Shown one piece after another: positions 34,646 through 43,594 of a stretch of DNA of 64,000 bases; within the stretch, counting starts at the first letter, position 1; every line of letters begins with the position of its first letter. Where the stretch lies: positions 1 to 64,000 of the forward strand of contig CATLLN010000001.1 in the NCBI GenBank assembly GCA_950022695.1, written 5' to 3'. Position numbers and translations under genes: made by a program. The notes under the pieces are model-generated. The model saw only the letters and a list, made by a program, of their open reading frames with translations. It had not been told where the DNA came from and ran no database searches. The stretch is from an uncultured bacterium (lineage in GTDB: Bacteria; Cyanobacteriota; Vampirovibrionia; Gastranaerophilales; Gastranaerophilaceae).

Positions 34646-36241
34646 TTATTTTACCCATATTTCTTCGATAAATTTGATTTTATCGTCGATTTCTTCTATT
34701 GTAAGACCGTTATTTTCTACACTTTTGTCGTACTTAATGACCATTAAATACTCATAAATACTGCGTTTTAAGATGCTTTTATAAAGTTCTTGTTTGATTT
34801 CTTCATCTTTGAAAAGTCCATAAATTTTTTGAGCATCTTCTTCTTTTCCTATTACAAATTTTATATAAGCAGCCATTAGTAATTTTTGATTCCATGCAGT
34901 TTTTTCTTCATTGTAGAAAACCTTTTCAAGGTTATTTTCTATAAGTTCATTTAAGTTTTGGCAGTCTTTTAGTTCTTTTAACAATATAGTAAATTCATCA
35001 CTATAGTTGCAATCCAAAAACCAGTGAGCTGAAATTTTCATATCATCAAGTTCTGTGATAATTTCCCGATCTACTTTTGCCGGTACAATTTGTTCTGATA
35101 AAATAGTTTCAATCTGCTCACTGTCAAAATCAATATCAATTAAAAGATTTTTCCAGCAAACATACTCATAAGGCAATTTCCAGTTGTTGTGACTGTTTTT
35201 AATTGTTGTAATTTCGGCATTATATAGGATTGTTTTGAATGATTCGGGGTCGATATCAACTGTTTTTTCATCCCGTAAAAATCTTTCAAGAATTTTGCTG
35301 CATTCAAATTTAGAGATTTCGAAAAAGCCGAAACAGTCTTTTATACCGGTTTCAATATTTATAACAATTGATACAAAGCGGATTTTTTCATCCTGTGTAA
35401 TTCTTGTAAAAATTAGCGCCATATCGCCGTGACCGTCAGGATATGTCAGGTAAAATTTATACGGCTTGCTGTCAGATAGAACTTCTTTATAAAATTCTTT
35501 GGTGTTATCTTGGCGCATTCCGGAAATTTTTATAGTAGACAAGCTTCGTTTAATTTCTTGCAGAAGTTCACCTGTTGCAAGATGTTGCATTTCATCAAGT
35601 ACATGAAGTGCAAGCTGTGATTTTGTATTTCCCAAAAGTTTTAAAGCTTCTTTGCCTGTAGGGCTGTTTGGTTCTGAGACAAATACGGGAATCAAGATAT
35701 TTGCAAGAACATCTGAATCAAAATCATCTGCAAATGAATTTAATAATGTAATTTTATCTTGTACTCTAATTGATGCCAGAAAATCCATAAAATCTATTTG
35801 AACTTCAGGATTGATAACAGCAGTGTTTAAAAGCTGTTTTGTATTGGCATCAAGAAGGCTTTGTGCATCATCAAGATATTCTTCGCAGGTTTCGTATGAC
35901 CAATCAGCATCAAGTTCGCGCAGAAGATTTAAAATTGTAATTTTAACTTCTGTTTGAAGGTTCTGGTTTTTAAGAGTTTCCCACAATTTATTTATAAGTT
36001 CGTCTTTAGGTACAAAATGTTCTAACAGAAAACAAAGAACAGGGATTTTTTCCGGATTTGCGTTGACAAGTTCTTTAAACAACACTTTTGAGATAAGTTT
36101 TTTATCTTCCTGTGAGTCGAGCATATCAAAATCTGCAAGACAATTTTGGATATCATTTACCGAATTTATTTTTCCTAACAATTCAGTAATTGCCGATTTT
36201 AGTTCAAACGGGTTTAGTTGTTTAAATTTAGCACCTGTCAT
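34646..36241 (-). CDS. HEAT-repeat-like hypothetical protein (531 aa)
   Basis: About 531 residues, soluble and mostly helical. The N-terminal half (to about 230) looks like degenerate HEAT/ARM repeats: VKITILNLLRELDADWS, NILIPVFVSEP, GKEALKLLGN and SQLALHVLDEMQHLA. The C-terminal half has alpha/beta character (YKFYLTYPDGHGDMALIFTR) and no recognised domain. The start at 36241 (MTGAKFKQL) is seven bases after the zinc-finger gene's stop. Role unknown, possibly a scaffold. Confidence 0.7.
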   Translation of the reverse strand: MTGAKFKQLNPFELKSAITELLGKINSVNDIQNCLADFDMLDSQEDKKLISKVLFKELVNANPEKIPVLCFLLEHFVPKDELINKLWETLKNQNLQTEVKITILNLLRELDADWSYETCEEYLDDAQSLLDANTKQLLNTAVINPEVQIDFMDFLASIRVQDKITLLNSFADDFDSDVLANILIPVFVSEPNSPTGKEALKLLGNTKSQLALHVLDEMQHLATGELLQEIKRSLSTIKISGMRQDNTKEFYKEVLSDSKPYKFYLTYPDGHGDMALIFTRITQDEKIRFVSIVINIETGIKDCFGFFEISKFECSKILERFLRDEKTVDIDPESFKTILYNAEITTIKNSHNNWKLPYEYVCWKNLLIDIDFDSEQIETILSEQIVPAKVDREIITELDDMKISAHWFLDCNYSDEFTILLKELKDCQNLNELIENNLEKVFYNEEKTAWNQKLLMAAYIKFVIGKEEDAQKIYGLFKDEEIKQELYKSILKRSIYEYLMVIKYDKSVENNGLTIEEIDDKIKFIEEIWVK

Positions 36242-36248
36242 AATCTGA

Positions 36249-36518
36249 TTATCTTGCCTTTCCCCAGAACGCATCCAGAATATGCTGAGCCTCAGCTGAT
36301 GGCATTCTGTCCTGCAAAATTAAGTATTGAACTGCTATCATTGCGCATTCAGAACAAATATTTACCCCCGGACCTTTTACCATTTTTATTACCTGAGTGT
36401 TAGGTCTGCCGCAGAAACTGCAATAAACAGGTTCACAAACTTTGTTTTCATCCTGTTGTTTTTCGTCAGTAATAGCCTTTTTTTTAGCGCCTAAGCTGAC
36501 TACTTTATCGTCTGACAT
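36249..36518 (-). CDS. Stand-alone ClpX-type zinc finger protein
   Basis: An 89-residue protein with the four-cysteine ClpX zinc-binding domain: CSFCGRPNTQVIKMVKGPGVNICSEC-like layout with Cys33, Cys36, Cys55 and Cys58, followed by the usual helix AMIAVQYLI. The AAA+ part of ClpX is missing and the protein ends naturally at 89. In ClpX this domain dimerises and recruits substrates and adaptors (SspB, lambda O). It is first in an eight-gene operon that also encodes a Clp_N-only protein. AAGGAGAAT precedes the ATG. Confidence 0.9.
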   Translation of the reverse strand: MSDDKVVSLGAKKKAITDEKQQDENKVCEPVYCSFCGRPNTQVIKMVKGPGVNICSECAMIAVQYLILQDRMPSAEAQHILDAFWGKAR

Positions 36519-36635
36519 ATAATTCTCCTTTTTTACATTTTTTATTGTAACTTAAATTAATGAAATTTGCTATATTTTTATTATTAAATTATAATTAGTT
36601 TAACATCAGCTTAACATGTTTGAAGAGGGGTATAA

Positions 36636-37226
36636 ATGAGAAAAGTACTTTTAATTGCAAGCATTTTATTTGTGGCAGTTGCATCCACTGCTTGTATTAA
36701 CAATTTAGCGGTTCAGGACTTAAATAATAAAGCTAAGATATACGCAGATAAAGGAGATTATGTTCAGGCAATTGAAAGGTTAAAATCAAGTATTGATTTA
36801 GATCCTTCGGTGTTTGAAACTCATTATAACCTTGCTGTTGTTTATACCAAGGCGGAAGATTATATTAATGCTATTGAAGAATATAAGAAAGTTATTGAAA
36901 TGAAACCTGATAATGCGGATTCGTATTACTCTCTTGCTGTTGCTGAGAATAACTTAGCTGTTGATATTGAACAGCTTAAAGTCCGTATGAATATTGATGA
37001 TACTCTTTTTACCCCAAATCAAAGCGGAGAAACTACAATTGAGCTTACAGATGAATTGACGGAAAAAGAAAAAAATCTTGTAAAAGAACTTTATGATTCT
37101 GCAATTGCAAATTACCAAAAATATCTAGAATTAAATCCTAATGCTGATGATAAACAAGAAGTAGAGACAAATATCCAAAAGATTCAGGAAGCTCAAAATC
37201 CAAATAGAAAGCAGGCAATTGACTAA
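36636..37226 (+). CDS. TPR-repeat lipoprotein
   Basis: A 196-residue protein with a lipoprotein signal (KVLLIASILFVAVASTAC, lipidated Cys20). Two clear TPR units follow (AKIYADKGDYVQAIERLKSSIDLDP and THYNLAVVYTKAEDYINAIEEYKKVIEMKP), with a partial third unit near the C-terminus. It precedes lgt, the enzyme that lipidates it, with a TAATG overlap. GAGGGG precedes the ATG. Confidence 0.88.
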   Translation: MRKVLLIASILFVAVASTACINNLAVQDLNNKAKIYADKGDYVQAIERLKSSIDLDPSVFETHYNLAVVYTKAEDYINAIEEYKKVIEMKPDNADSYYSLAVAENNLAVDIEQLKVRMNIDDTLFTPNQSGETTIELTDELTEKEKNLVKELYDSAIANYQKYLELNPNADDKQEVETNIQKIQEAQNPNRKQAID

Positions 37227-38032
37227 TGTTTGTAATTCCGGCGCCAACTCCTGTTGCCTTTAATCTGTTCGGGCTGCCAATTTACTGGTACGGTATAATT
37301 ATGGCATTTGCAATTTTTATCGGTATGCTTGTCGGGAATAAAGTTTTTAATATCGTAAATGCTGATTCTCGTCGTGATATTATTATTGAATACGCACCGA
37401 TGATTATTATTTCAGGAATTTTAGGTGCCAGATTATATTTTTGTATGCTGAATCCGGGATATTACTTTTCTCATCCGCTTGAAATACTTGATATTAGAGA
37501 AGGCGGATTATCTATTCACGGTGCTATAATTTTTGGAATTTTAAGCATTATTTTTATGGCTAAAAAGACAAAAGTGTTTCTTTTAAGTATTCTTGACGGG
37601 ATGGCTTGTGCAGTTCTTTGCGGTCAAGTAATAGGCAGGTGGGGAAACTATTTTAATTCTGAAGCTTACGGACTGCCTGTAAAAAGTCAGAATTGGGGTT
37701 TATTGATACCCGAAGCAAATAGAGCTGCAGGTTATACAGATTTTAACCTGTTTCATCCGGCTTTTCTGTATGAAAGTAGTTTAAATCTGGCAGGGTTTAT
37801 ATTTCTTTTGTTTATTATGTTGAAATTTGGTAAAAAATATAAAGGTCTTACATTTTTTATTTATTTAATTATTTATGCCGTGATAAGATTTTTTATTGAA
37901 CAGATTCGAATTGATAGTGCTTTGAATCTCGGAAACATTCCGATTGCTGAAGTAGTTTCAATTATCTTATTTATTATAGGTCTTGTAGGGGTTTTATTCG
38001 TATTATGTCGCAGTTTTTCAGATAAAAAATAA
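37226..38032 (+). CDS. lgt: Prolipoprotein diacylglyceryl transferase
   Basis: Lgt transfers diacylglycerol to the lipobox cysteine of prolipoproteins. The 268-residue protein has about seven membrane helices, an LPIYWYGII start, HGAIIFGI (catalytic His), GQVIGRWGNYFNSEAYG, HPAFLYES and the C-terminal RFFIEQIR. The ATG shares one base with the stop of the upstream lipoprotein gene. Confidence 0.96.
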   Translation: MFVIPAPTPVAFNLFGLPIYWYGIIMAFAIFIGMLVGNKVFNIVNADSRRDIIIEYAPMIIISGILGARLYFCMLNPGYYFSHPLEILDIREGGLSIHGAIIFGILSIIFMAKKTKVFLLSILDGMACAVLCGQVIGRWGNYFNSEAYGLPVKSQNWGLLIPEANRAAGYTDFNLFHPAFLYESSLNLAGFIFLLFIMLKFGKKYKGLTFFIYLIIYAVIRFFIEQIRIDSALNLGNIPIAEVVSIILFIIGLVGVLFVLCRSFSDKK

Positions 38033-38131
38033 TATATATTCTTTATATAACTTCATAAAGTTGTTATTTTGAGCAATTTAATTTCTATAAAAAACTTTAT
38101 ATATAAGTGAAGTCTATATGAGGATGATTAT

Positions 38132-38284
38132 ATGCCAGAAATTGCATTATGTTTATTTGATTTGGAACAGTTGTTTAAGTTGTTTCCAAAGCCGGATAAA
38201 GAATTGAACAAAAAACTTCTTGAATATGAGCAAAAAGCACAAGAAAATATGGCTCAAATCAGGTTTAATTTGTTTACTGAATAA
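38132..38284 (+). CDS. Small acidic/basic protein (50 aa)
   Basis: A 50-residue ORF starting MPEIALCLFDLEQLFKLFPK and ending RFNLFTE, with a helical charged centre (KELNKKLLEYEQKAQENM). It has GAGGA seven bases before the ATG and a clear terminator right after the stop, which argues that it is a real expressed gene. I do not recognise it. Confidence 0.6.
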   Translation: MPEIALCLFDLEQLFKLFPKPDKELNKKLLEYEQKAQENMAQIRFNLFTE

Positions 38285-38290
38285 AAAGAA

Positions 38291-38320
38291 AAGACAAGGT
38301 ATCCCGCCTTGTCTTATTTT
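38291..38320 (+). terminator. Intrinsic terminator
   Basis: A perfect 9-bp stem (38291-38299 with 38307-38315) is followed by ATTTTTATT, seven bases after the 50-aa gene. Confidence 0.85.
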
Positions 38321-38350
38321 TATTAGACTCAATTAATAAAAATACTTTGT

Positions 38351-38893
38351 TTAATTTTCTATTTTGATAATGTTATTTACCATTGCAATAATTGCACCTA
38401 TTACAGCTCCTGTTACAAGGAAAAATCCCGTAGGTCTATTATGTTTTGTTAGTAAATTATAGGCACGAATTACTTTTCTTGCTGATTTTTCGGCTATTTC
38501 AGAAGATGTTTTACATAATTTTTTGAACTCAAATAAATCGCTTGGCTTTTTATCTTTTATAGTTTCAATTGAACTGCGAATTTTTGATTTTGAGACATGT
38601 TCGCCATCTTTTAAACTATCAAATAATTGTACAAATTCGTCTTTTGCAAGTGATTTTGGCTCTTTTGATTTAATGGAATCAATATATTTTTTAGTTCTGA
38701 AGCTATATTCAGTTTTTTGGTTGTTAATTTTTTTTGTAGTGTGAATATATTCATCTACAGTTTTTTCTTCCTGGGTAAGCGGGTAAGTATATTGGAAAAC
38801 AATACCTGAAGCAGCACCTATTACTGCTCCTTTTGTAATTTGAGTCAGCACACCATGTCTTTTATCGTTTCCCTGTATGGCATCTACTTTCAT
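38351..38893 (-). CDS. Hypothetical membrane protein (180 aa)
   Basis: A 180-residue protein with two hydrophobic glycine/alanine-rich segments: near 21-37 (GAVIGAASGIVFQY) and near 155-172 (GFFLVTGAVIGAIIAMV). They bracket a charged helical domain (TKKINNQKTEYSFRTKKYIDSI). The GxxxG-like segments suggest paired membrane helices. Unrecognised. The 180 bp upstream hold no recognised gene. Confidence 0.65.
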   Translation of the reverse strand: MKVDAIQGNDKRHGVLTQITKGAVIGAASGIVFQYTYPLTQEEKTVDEYIHTTKKINNQKTEYSFRTKKYIDSIKSKEPKSLAKDEFVQLFDSLKDGEHVSKSKIRSSIETIKDKKPSDLFEFKKLCKTSSEIAEKSARKVIRAYNLLTKHNRPTGFFLVTGAVIGAIIAMVNNIIKIEN

Positions 38894-39073
38894 GTTAATT
38901 TAAATCCTTTTTTGATTTTTGATACAATACGGCATTTAACTAAGTTTTCTAACTTAATTAAAAACTATGAAAGGACTTGCACTTAAATATTCTATTCAGA
39001 CTGCAGAAAAAATTATCTGAATAAAACTGAGTAATCAAACCCTCGTTTTTATGTAGTGCATTATAAATTAAAG

Positions 39074-40033
39074 TTATTTCTTTGTCAAGACTCTGCCTAG
39101 ATTCAACAAAATCATAATCCCTATAAGTGCCAAAGTCAGGTAAAAGTAGTATTTTATAGCGTTATGACTTGCAAATAAACAAGCTAATCCACCGGCTAAT
39201 ATTGCAACAGACGTTAGGATTACGACAGTTTTCTTTTGAGAAAAACCGGCATGAAGAAGTTTGTGGTGAATGTGTTCTGCATCAGCTACAAACGGTGATT
39301 GTCCTTTACTGATTCTTCTTAAGCTCGCGTAAGTTATATCAATAATAGGAACAGCCAAAACCACAAATGGCAGAAGAATTGATAATGTTGCAACTTTCAT
39401 AACCCCTGTGATAGATATTGTTGCAAGCAAAAATCCGGCAAATAATGCACCGCTGTCACCCATAAAGATTTTTGCAGGATTAAAGTTGAAGGTTAAAAAT
39501 GCAAGCATTGAACCTGCAAGAATAAAACCAATCAAAGCACTAATAGGATTTGGCGGAGATAAAGTAATAGCAAGAACTGCAAGTGTAATTGCATTAACTG
39601 TAACAACAGAACCTGCAAGACCGTCAACACCATCAATAAAGTTTACTGCATTTGAAATTCCGACAATCCATAAAAGCGTAATAGGATATGAAAACCATCC
39701 TAAATCTATTTCCAAAAACGGAATAGTATTTATTTGAACACCCAACAGATAAACAATTGTTGCGATAGATACCTGAATAAGCAGTTTAAATTTAGCTCCA
39801 AGACCGTAAACATCATCAATAAGTCCAAGCAGAAACATCAATGAACTTCCAAGAAGTATACCTGACATAAGTTTACCGTATGGATAATAACTCATTAAAA
39901 CAAGACATAAAAAAGTCAGCATAGTACTTGCCCAGATTGCGACCCCGCCGATTCTGGATATTGGTTTTGTGTGAATTTTTCTTTCATTTGGAACATCAAC
40001 AAGTCCTTCTTTTTTTGAAAAACTTATAACCAT
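39074..40033 (-). CDS. WecA/MraY-like polyprenyl-phosphate sugar-1-P transferase
   Basis: A polytopic membrane enzyme that loads a sugar-1-phosphate on undecaprenyl phosphate for envelope glycan synthesis. Motifs are LVDVPNERKIHTKPISRIGG, LGLIDDVYGL (Asp pair), NAVNFIDGVDGLAG, FLTFNFNPAKIFMGDSGALF and the His motif DAEHIHHKLL, which fits WecA/TagO rather than MraY. The ATG 40033 lacks a ribosome site and cuts off helix 1. The frame runs upstream through a hydrophobic helix to a perfect AGGAG (40116-40120) with only ATC/ATA/ATT codons at start position, so the true start may be about 40102-40111. Follows glyA in the same operon. Confidence 0.9.
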   Translation of the reverse strand: MVISFSKKEGLVDVPNERKIHTKPISRIGGVAIWASTMLTFLCLVLMSYYPYGKLMSGILLGSSLMFLLGLIDDVYGLGAKFKLLIQVSIATIVYLLGVQINTIPFLEIDLGWFSYPITLLWIVGISNAVNFIDGVDGLAGSVVTVNAITLAVLAITLSPPNPISALIGFILAGSMLAFLTFNFNPAKIFMGDSGALFAGFLLATISITGVMKVATLSILLPFVVLAVPIIDITYASLRRISKGQSPFVADAEHIHHKLLHAGFSQKKTVVILTSVAILAGGLACLFASHNAIKYYFYLTLALIGIMILLNLGRVLTKK

Positions 40034-40133
40034 AGGAACAAGAAATACCCCGAAAATATAGGCTATAATTGTTCCGATTATTTGTGAGTGTGCTAACTTA
40101 ATAATTATGATGTGTCTCCTTTATATTTGAATT

Positions 40134-41372
40134 TTAGTTGTATAGCGGGTGTTTTTGACATAATTTAAGAGAACGTTCTCTTAAATTATTTAACGCAATT
40201 TCATTATCTGATGAAAATACTGCAGATGCAATAATTTTTGCAATTTCTGTCATATCTTCTTCTTTGAAGCCTCTTGTTGTAACTGCAGGTGTACCTAGTC
40301 TGATACCGCTTGTAACAAAAGGACTTTGCGGGTCATTAGGTACTGTGTTTTTATTTGCAGTAATTCCGACAGCTTCTAAAACATTAGCAATGTCTTTACC
40401 TGTTTTGCCTGTTCTTCTAAGGTCTAATGTCATTAGGTGGTTTTCAGTCATTCCGCCTACGATATCAAGTCCTTCATCAAGTAAACCTTGAGCTAAAGCT
40501 TGAGCGTTTTTAACAATTTGTTGCGCGTATTCTTTGAATTCAGGTTTTGAAGCTTCTAATAATGCAACTGCTTTACCTGCAATAATATGTTCTAACGGTC
40601 CGCCTTGAAGTCCCGGAAATACTGCTTTGTCAATTGCTGTTGCAAATTCTTCTTTGCACATAATTATTCCGCCGCGAGGTCCGCGAAGAGATTTATGAGT
40701 TGTTGTTGTGACAAAATCGCAATACGGTGCAGGTGACGGGTGAATTCCGGCTGCAACAAGTCCTGCGATATGAGCGATATCAGCTAATAATAAAGCTCCG
40801 ACTTCATCTGCAATTTCTTTGAACTTTTTAAAATCAATAATTTTAGAATAATTACTTGCACCGCAAATAATTAATTTAGGTTTATGCTCAAGTGCCATTT
40901 GGCGAACATTTTCGTAGTCGATTTCGCCGTTTTCGTTAATTCCATAGCTTTTAACATCGTAATATAAGCCTGAAAAATTAACGGGAGAACCGTGAGAAAG
41001 GTGACCGCCGTTAGATAAATCCATACTTAAAACTCTGTCGCCGGGTTTCATTGTTGCCATAAAGACTGCCATATTAGCCTGAGCTCCGCTGTGCGGCTGT
41101 ACGTTAGCATGATCCATATGGAAAAGTTCGCATGCTCTTTTTTGTGCAATTTCTTCAATTACATCAATGTGTTCGCATCCGTTATAATATCTTTTGTGCG
41201 GTTTGCCTTCTGCGTATTTATTGGTTAAAACGCTTCCGCATGCTTCCATAACTGCAAGTGATGTGAAGTTTTCACTTGCAATAAGTTCAATATTTTCTTG
41301 TTGTCTTTTAAGTTCTAATTCTATTTGCTGCGCAACTTGCGGGTCTGTTTGTTTTATATTTTCTAAATTCAT
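40134..41372 (-). CDS. glyA: Serine hydroxymethyltransferase
   Basis: PLP enzyme that interconverts serine and glycine with THF. The 412-residue protein has [46 protein letters not shown] and the PLP-lysine motif [14 protein letters not shown]. The C-terminal [14 protein letters not shown] and HPLYN are present. GGGAGAG precedes the ATG. It is upstream of the WecA-like gene. Confidence 0.98.
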   Translation of the reverse strand: MNLENIKQTDPQVAQQIELELKRQQENIELIASENFTSLAVMEACGSVLTNKYAEGKPHKRYYNGCEHIDVIEEIAQKRACELFHMDHANVQPHSGAQANMAVFMATMKPGDRVLSMDLSNGGHLSHGSPVNFSGLYYDVKSYGINENGEIDYENVRQMALEHKPKLIICGASNYSKIIDFKKFKEIADEVGALLLADIAHIAGLVAAGIHPSPAPYCDFVTTTTHKSLRGPRGGIIMCKEEFATAIDKAVFPGLQGGPLEHIIAGKAVALLEASKPEFKEYAQQIVKNAQALAQGLLDEGLDIVGGMTENHLMTLDLRRTGKTGKDIANVLEAVGITANKNTVPNDPQSPFVTSGIRLGTPAVTTRGFKEEDMTEIAKIIASAVFSSDNEIALNNLRERSLKLCQKHPLYN

Positions 41373-41439
41373 ACACTCTCCCTTTTTATTCTTAATTATA
41401 CTTTATAATACTATTTGCGCAAGTTTGTTAATCTTGGGC

Positions 41440-42024
41440 TTATTCTTCGATTTTATCAGCTTCAGGCGGATAAGATTCTTTAAGTACATTAACTATATAA
41501 TCTGTGTCACGAGAGATGACGTAATATTTTTTTGCTTTTGAATCTATAATACAAGAATTCATTAAACAATTGGATGTTAGTTTTAGAACTTTATTTAATT
41601 CAGCCTGATCAGGTGATTCCATTGTGCAGCCTTCGGATTCCGGATCATGTTTAACTCTTAACTCTTCATGCAGATCTTCCCAATTCTTTAAAGGAATTAC
41701 TTTATAATTAATAGTTTCATTTTCGAGCTTTTTTGTTAATTTATCATGAAAAATCAGTCCATCTTTTTTATCAAAGGTATGAGTATTATATCCGTAAAGA
41801 AATATTGGTTCATCAGAATTATAAATATTTTCGTAAGCCTGATATTTTTTTGAAAGTTCCGGAATATCAGATGGCATGTTATGTTCTTCTGTTACGTAAA
41901 CTAAAGTATTAAAATCGTTGAATCGTTTGAATGATTTATATCTGTTAAATGCTAATAGCCCGCTGTACAATATTATTATTGCAATAATTCCTGTTATGAT
42001 TTTTTCATATTTGTTTAACTTCAT
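41440..42024 (-). CDS. Hypothetical protein with N-terminal membrane anchor
   Basis: A 194-residue protein with one transmembrane helix near 10-25 (KIITGIIAIIILYSGLLAF) and an extracytoplasmic domain of unknown fold. It includes two cysteines in SNCLMNSCIIDS and a GCTMESPDQAELNK segment. The ATG directly follows the nagZ stop with GGAGAG overlapping it, so it is the last gene of the four-gene operon from 44788. Unrecognised. Confidence 0.65.
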   Translation of the reverse strand: MKLNKYEKIITGIIAIIILYSGLLAFNRYKSFKRFNDFNTLVYVTEEHNMPSDIPELSKKYQAYENIYNSDEPIFLYGYNTHTFDKKDGLIFHDKLTKKLENETINYKVIPLKNWEDLHEELRVKHDPESEGCTMESPDQAELNKVLKLTSNCLMNSCIIDSKAKKYYVISRDTDYIVNVLKESYPPEADKIEE

Positions 42025-43005
42025 TTAGCTCTCCATTTTTAAGAATTTATTTTTTAATTCCACAATTTTATTATAAGAAAATTCTATATTTTCTTTTAAC
42101 TCATCATCAATTATAGCTTTTTGGTAAATTTTTTCAATTATTTTAATTGTTTTGTCATCAGAAAATCTGTATATAAACAAATTTACTCCAGCTTTAATTG
42201 CCATTTCGCAAGCTTCAACTTCACCAAAAGCTGAAACACCTTTCATAACCATGTCATCAGAAATTATTACCCCATTAAAGCCTAGCCTGTCACGCAAATA
42301 TAATAAAGCATTTTTGCTAAGGGAGGTTGGAATCGGATTTTTTTCAAAACACGTGCAATGAAGATGTGCAGCCATAATCATTTCTATCCCGTTATTTATT
42401 GCAGATTTAAATGGTTTTATATGAGTTTTTTCCATTTCTTGAAGGGTTAAATCAATTTTTGGCAGGGTAAGATGACTGTCAGCATTCGCATCACCGTGTC
42501 CCGGGAAGTGCTTGCAGCAAGGAATAATTTTATTTTTGCGATAAATCTCTGAAACGATTTTTTCACATTTTATAACCTCGTCAGGATTTGATGAGAATGC
42601 GCGTTCTCCAATTATCGGGTTATTCGGGTTTGTGTTGGTATCAATACAGGGTGCAAAGTTTAAATTTATACCGTACGAAAGTAATTCTTTTGCGATTTGT
42701 TCGGTTTGTTCGGTTAGGAATTCTTCACCTTTTTCACAGGCAAACTTTGCAGATAAATATTTTTTGCCGTTATGAATATTTTCTGTTCTTTCAACCCTTC
42801 CGCCTTCTTGGTCTATTGATAAAAACACAGGGGTTTTAGCCTGATTTTTAATTTCTTTTGTCAGGTTTTTAAATTGTTCGGTTGATTGAATATCTTTTGT
42901 AAAAAATATTACTCCGCCAAGCCCTTCTTTCAAGGCTTGTTTGTAATTCCCGCCTTCAAGCCCGAGAATAAACATTTGATATAATTTTTCTTTTAATTCT
43001 GTCAT
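42025..43005 (-). CDS. nagZ: Beta-N-acetylhexosaminidase (GH3, NagZ-like)
   Basis: Glycoside hydrolase family 3 enzyme that removes GlcNAc from muropeptides or chitooligosaccharides. The 326-residue protein has SIDQEGGRVER, NLNFAPCIDTNTNP, the NagZ catalytic loop CKHFPGHGDANADSHLTLP, and the nucleophile in FNGVIISDDMVMKG. No signal peptide, so likely cytoplasmic recycling. ATG 43005 is chosen, one base after the upstream stop with GAAGG before it. Confidence 0.93.
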   Translation of the reverse strand: MTELKEKLYQMFILGLEGGNYKQALKEGLGGVIFFTKDIQSTEQFKNLTKEIKNQAKTPVFLSIDQEGGRVERTENIHNGKKYLSAKFACEKGEEFLTEQTEQIAKELLSYGINLNFAPCIDTNTNPNNPIIGERAFSSNPDEVIKCEKIVSEIYRKNKIIPCCKHFPGHGDANADSHLTLPKIDLTLQEMEKTHIKPFKSAINNGIEMIMAAHLHCTCFEKNPIPTSLSKNALLYLRDRLGFNGVIISDDMVMKGVSAFGEVEACEMAIKAGVNLFIYRFSDDKTIKIIEKIYQKAIIDDELKENIEFSYNKIVELKNKFLKMES

Positions 43006-43006
43006 C

Positions 43007-43591
43007 TTAACCTTCGTAAACAAATTCGAAAACTTCTGTTAAATCAAGAAGATTACCGGATTTTATAACTTCTTGAATCTTATCGTGAATTTTTTCTGAT
43101 TCCTGAGCGGATGGAGTTTTAAATTCAGTCGGAAGCTTTACGTCATCGGTTGTTTTTGTACCAACAAAACCGCAGTTTAGGGTTAAAAACTCTTTATATA
43201 GTTCCAGAATTTTTATATGAAGCGGATTTATTTGGTAATCAGTGCCAAGGTAATATTTAACATCTTTTTTTAGACGGGTAAAAAATTCGATTGAATAATC
43301 TGCTTCTTCAATGGTTTCTTCTTTATCGTATGTTCCGCCGATACAAGGATTACCGTCAATTTGGATATTCCCAAGAGATTTTATATATACTGCCCAGAGT
43401 AAACTGCCAAGACAGAAACCTACGTTATTATCAACCATTCTTGTAATTTGCGGATAAAGCATTTTGAATTTCATTTTTCGCTGTCCGAGATTTTTGAATT
43501 GGTTAATACTCGCGTACAGGTATTCTGCGCTTATAGATAATATTGTTGTATGCTGGGCATATCCCGGGTCAAATAATACTGATTCTGTCAT
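43007..43591 (-). CDS. Hypothetical protein (194 aa)
   Basis: A 194-residue soluble protein, mainly helical, beginning TESVLFDPGYAQHTTILSIS. It has no signal peptide and no motif I recognise. CAGAGGTG precedes the ATG. It sits three bases after the alpha/beta-hydrolase stop and one base before nagZ, so it is part of that operon. Function unknown. Confidence 0.65.
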   Translation of the reverse strand: MTESVLFDPGYAQHTTILSISAEYLYASINQFKNLGQRKMKFKMLYPQITRMVDNNVGFCLGSLLWAVYIKSLGNIQIDGNPCIGGTYDKEETIEEADYSIEFFTRLKKDVKYYLGTDYQINPLHIKILELYKEFLTLNCGFVGTKTTDDVKLPTEFKTPSAQESEKIHDKIQEVIKSGNLLDLTEVFEFVYEG

Positions 43592-43594
43592 TTT

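Noticed and set aside
38990-39060. Possible fifth member of the 43-bp repeat
   Set aside because: It needs gaps and only its downstream CCCTCGT-TTTATGTA segment resembles the region after R3.
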